A stretch of DNA of 64,000 nucleotides from Erythrocercus mccallii (taxonomy: Eukaryota > Chordata > Aves > Passeriformes > Dicruridae): contig VZRG01000157.1 in assembly GCA_013397435.1 (NCBI GenBank), positions 800,456-864,455 of the forward strand, given 5' to 3'. Of the stretch, positions 62,822 through 64,000 are shown piece after piece. The notes under the pieces were generated by a model that was not told where the DNA came from, searched no databases, and saw only the letters and a list, made by a program, of their open reading frames with translations. Positions within the stretch are counted from its first letter, which is position 1, and each line of letters starts with the position of its first letter. The translations under genes and the position numbers were made by a program.

Positions 62822-64000
62822 TCTAAATTTACATAAAATCCCTAATTAGCTGCTGGCTATTCTGTACCTACCAGGAGACAGGCTGAGAAGAAATGGGTCT
62901 CAAGGTATGCAAAGAGATAAATAGCAGCACCATGAAGAAAATCTGGGAAAGGAAACCCTCTGTGACTGCAGTGATTCCTCTCCCAGTCAGTAATTTAGAC
63001 AGTGGCTCGAATCCAGCTTTTGGATCAATTGGGAACAAAGAGAGTTGACAGTTTCCAATGATTTTTCTAATTCTACTAATACCTGGATGAAACCAGGTTT
63101 AGCACAGAATAGAGCCTATTACATCTATCTAGTATGAAAAACCTCAGCCATGTAGGAAGGGCAAGCCTTCTGCATATACAGTATTCTTGTATTTCTAAAA
63201 CAAAGTAGCTCCTCAGATCTAAATTTCACTATTTATGTGACCATAAATAAATCTTTGCAGCAATGGATTATGCAATCAGCTTCTTGATAATCCTGAAAAC
63301 ACTTCTTGCAATCATTTCATCATTCTTAAATGTCCAGTTCTCCCTTAGGTTATTAGGTGCATTGGTCCAGAGATTATTTAATACATTCCTCTTCTCTAAA
63401 TGTTTTTAAGGACTGATAACTATGGAATAAAACCAGTCATTTACTATGCAGCCTGCTTAAAGAACTTATTTGTTGTAAACCCTAAAAGAGGCTAAAAATA
63501 GCTCTGCTGTTCTCTTTTCCATACACCTTGATTTCCATGTGAATTTCCAAAGAATTTTTGTGGTCATAAAAAGTAATGATGTGACAACATTGCACATTTA
63601 AGTTTTCCTAAGTCAAATATAGTTCAGATAGCTATGGTCTGAGCCAGTCATCCAAATTCACACAAGCCAAGCTCTCACCCTCTCCTGAGCTGTTAACTAC
63701 ACCTGATGCTTATGTGGATTCATTTGCACTGGAGATACAGTTAAGGTGAGAAAATAAAAACAGAGACCTCCATCTGCCACAAAATACTCCAATACTTTCA
63801 GTGAAGATCTGCTGATTAACACTCACTGAAGATCTAGCCCCAGACATTTCCAGTAGACTGGCAGTGATGAAAGCTGCTCATCAGTGAACACCAAAACAGT
63901 GGTACTGCTGTTTATCCAGAGAGAGAGACAAATTAGCCTAATGAGAACCATTAATCCTAAAGTATTGCACATGAATGTTAAGAATTGTTTGGGTAAAAGA

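Larger units (their letters stand above)
61023..64000 (-). other. GFRA1: GFRA1 intron, partial (continues beyond window)
   Basis: The sequence upstream of the 110-nt exon contains no further GFRA1 exon that I recognise up to the window edge. It includes the 77-bp tandem duplication at 61473-61626 and an AT/AC microsatellite near 62.8 kb. Confidence 0.75.

Noticed and set aside
62990..63020. tRNA-like GCTCGAATCC near 63005
   Set aside because: The flanks do not form a T-stem, and no acceptor or anticodon arms could be drawn around it.
1..64000. CRISPR arrays, phage, plasmid, operon-type systems or an endogenous retrovirus
   Set aside because: No direct-repeat/spacer arrays, retroviral gene motifs or LTR pairs, and no bacterial gene packing. 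The window is vertebrate intronic and intergenic sequence.

Overview
The window looks like a piece of a bird chromosome. It is AT-rich and repeat-poor, it has introns with canonical GT-AG splice sites, and the only interspersed repeats I recognise are short 3' ends of CR1, the dominant LINE family of birds. No operon-like gene packing, bacterial gene, CRISPR array or recognisable phage or plasmid gene is visible. The avian (or more broadly sauropsid) assignment is inferred from these repeats and from the protein; I cannot name a species.

The one gene I can support is the 3' half of GFRA1 (GDNF family receptor alpha-1) on the minus strand. Five consecutive coding exons lie at 61022-60913, 55836-55702, 52666-52488, 30799-30743 and 30038-29877 (minus-strand order). 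They have lengths of 110, 135, 179, 57 and 162 nt, add up to 643 nt, and join without any frame break. Together they encode the end of the third cysteine-rich GFR-alpha domain, a Thr/Ser-rich stalk, a small exon with an N-glycosylation sequon, and a hydrophobic C-terminus of the kind replaced by a GPI anchor. The earlier exons must lie beyond position 64000. GFRA1 binds GDNF at the cell surface and presents it to the RET receptor tyrosine kinase.

Layout: 1 to about 22.3 kb is gene-free sequence 3' of GFRA1, with simple repeats and one perfect 68-bp tandem duplication. About 22.4-29.9 kb is AT-rich and is the likely long GFRA1 3' UTR, with unproven polyadenylation signals. 29.9-61 kb holds the five exons and their introns, including one intron of 21.7 kb with a GC-rich island at 37.4-38.2 kb. 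61-64 kb is part of the next upstream intron, with a 77-bp tandem duplication.

I did not find a convincing undescribed system. The observations most worth checking are the in-frame 57-nt cassette-like exon, the genomic A-tract 22 nt after the GFRA1 stop codon, the Leu-Ser repeat in the GPI signal, the GC-rich intronic island with long ORFs on both strands, and several perfect tandem duplications and hairpins.
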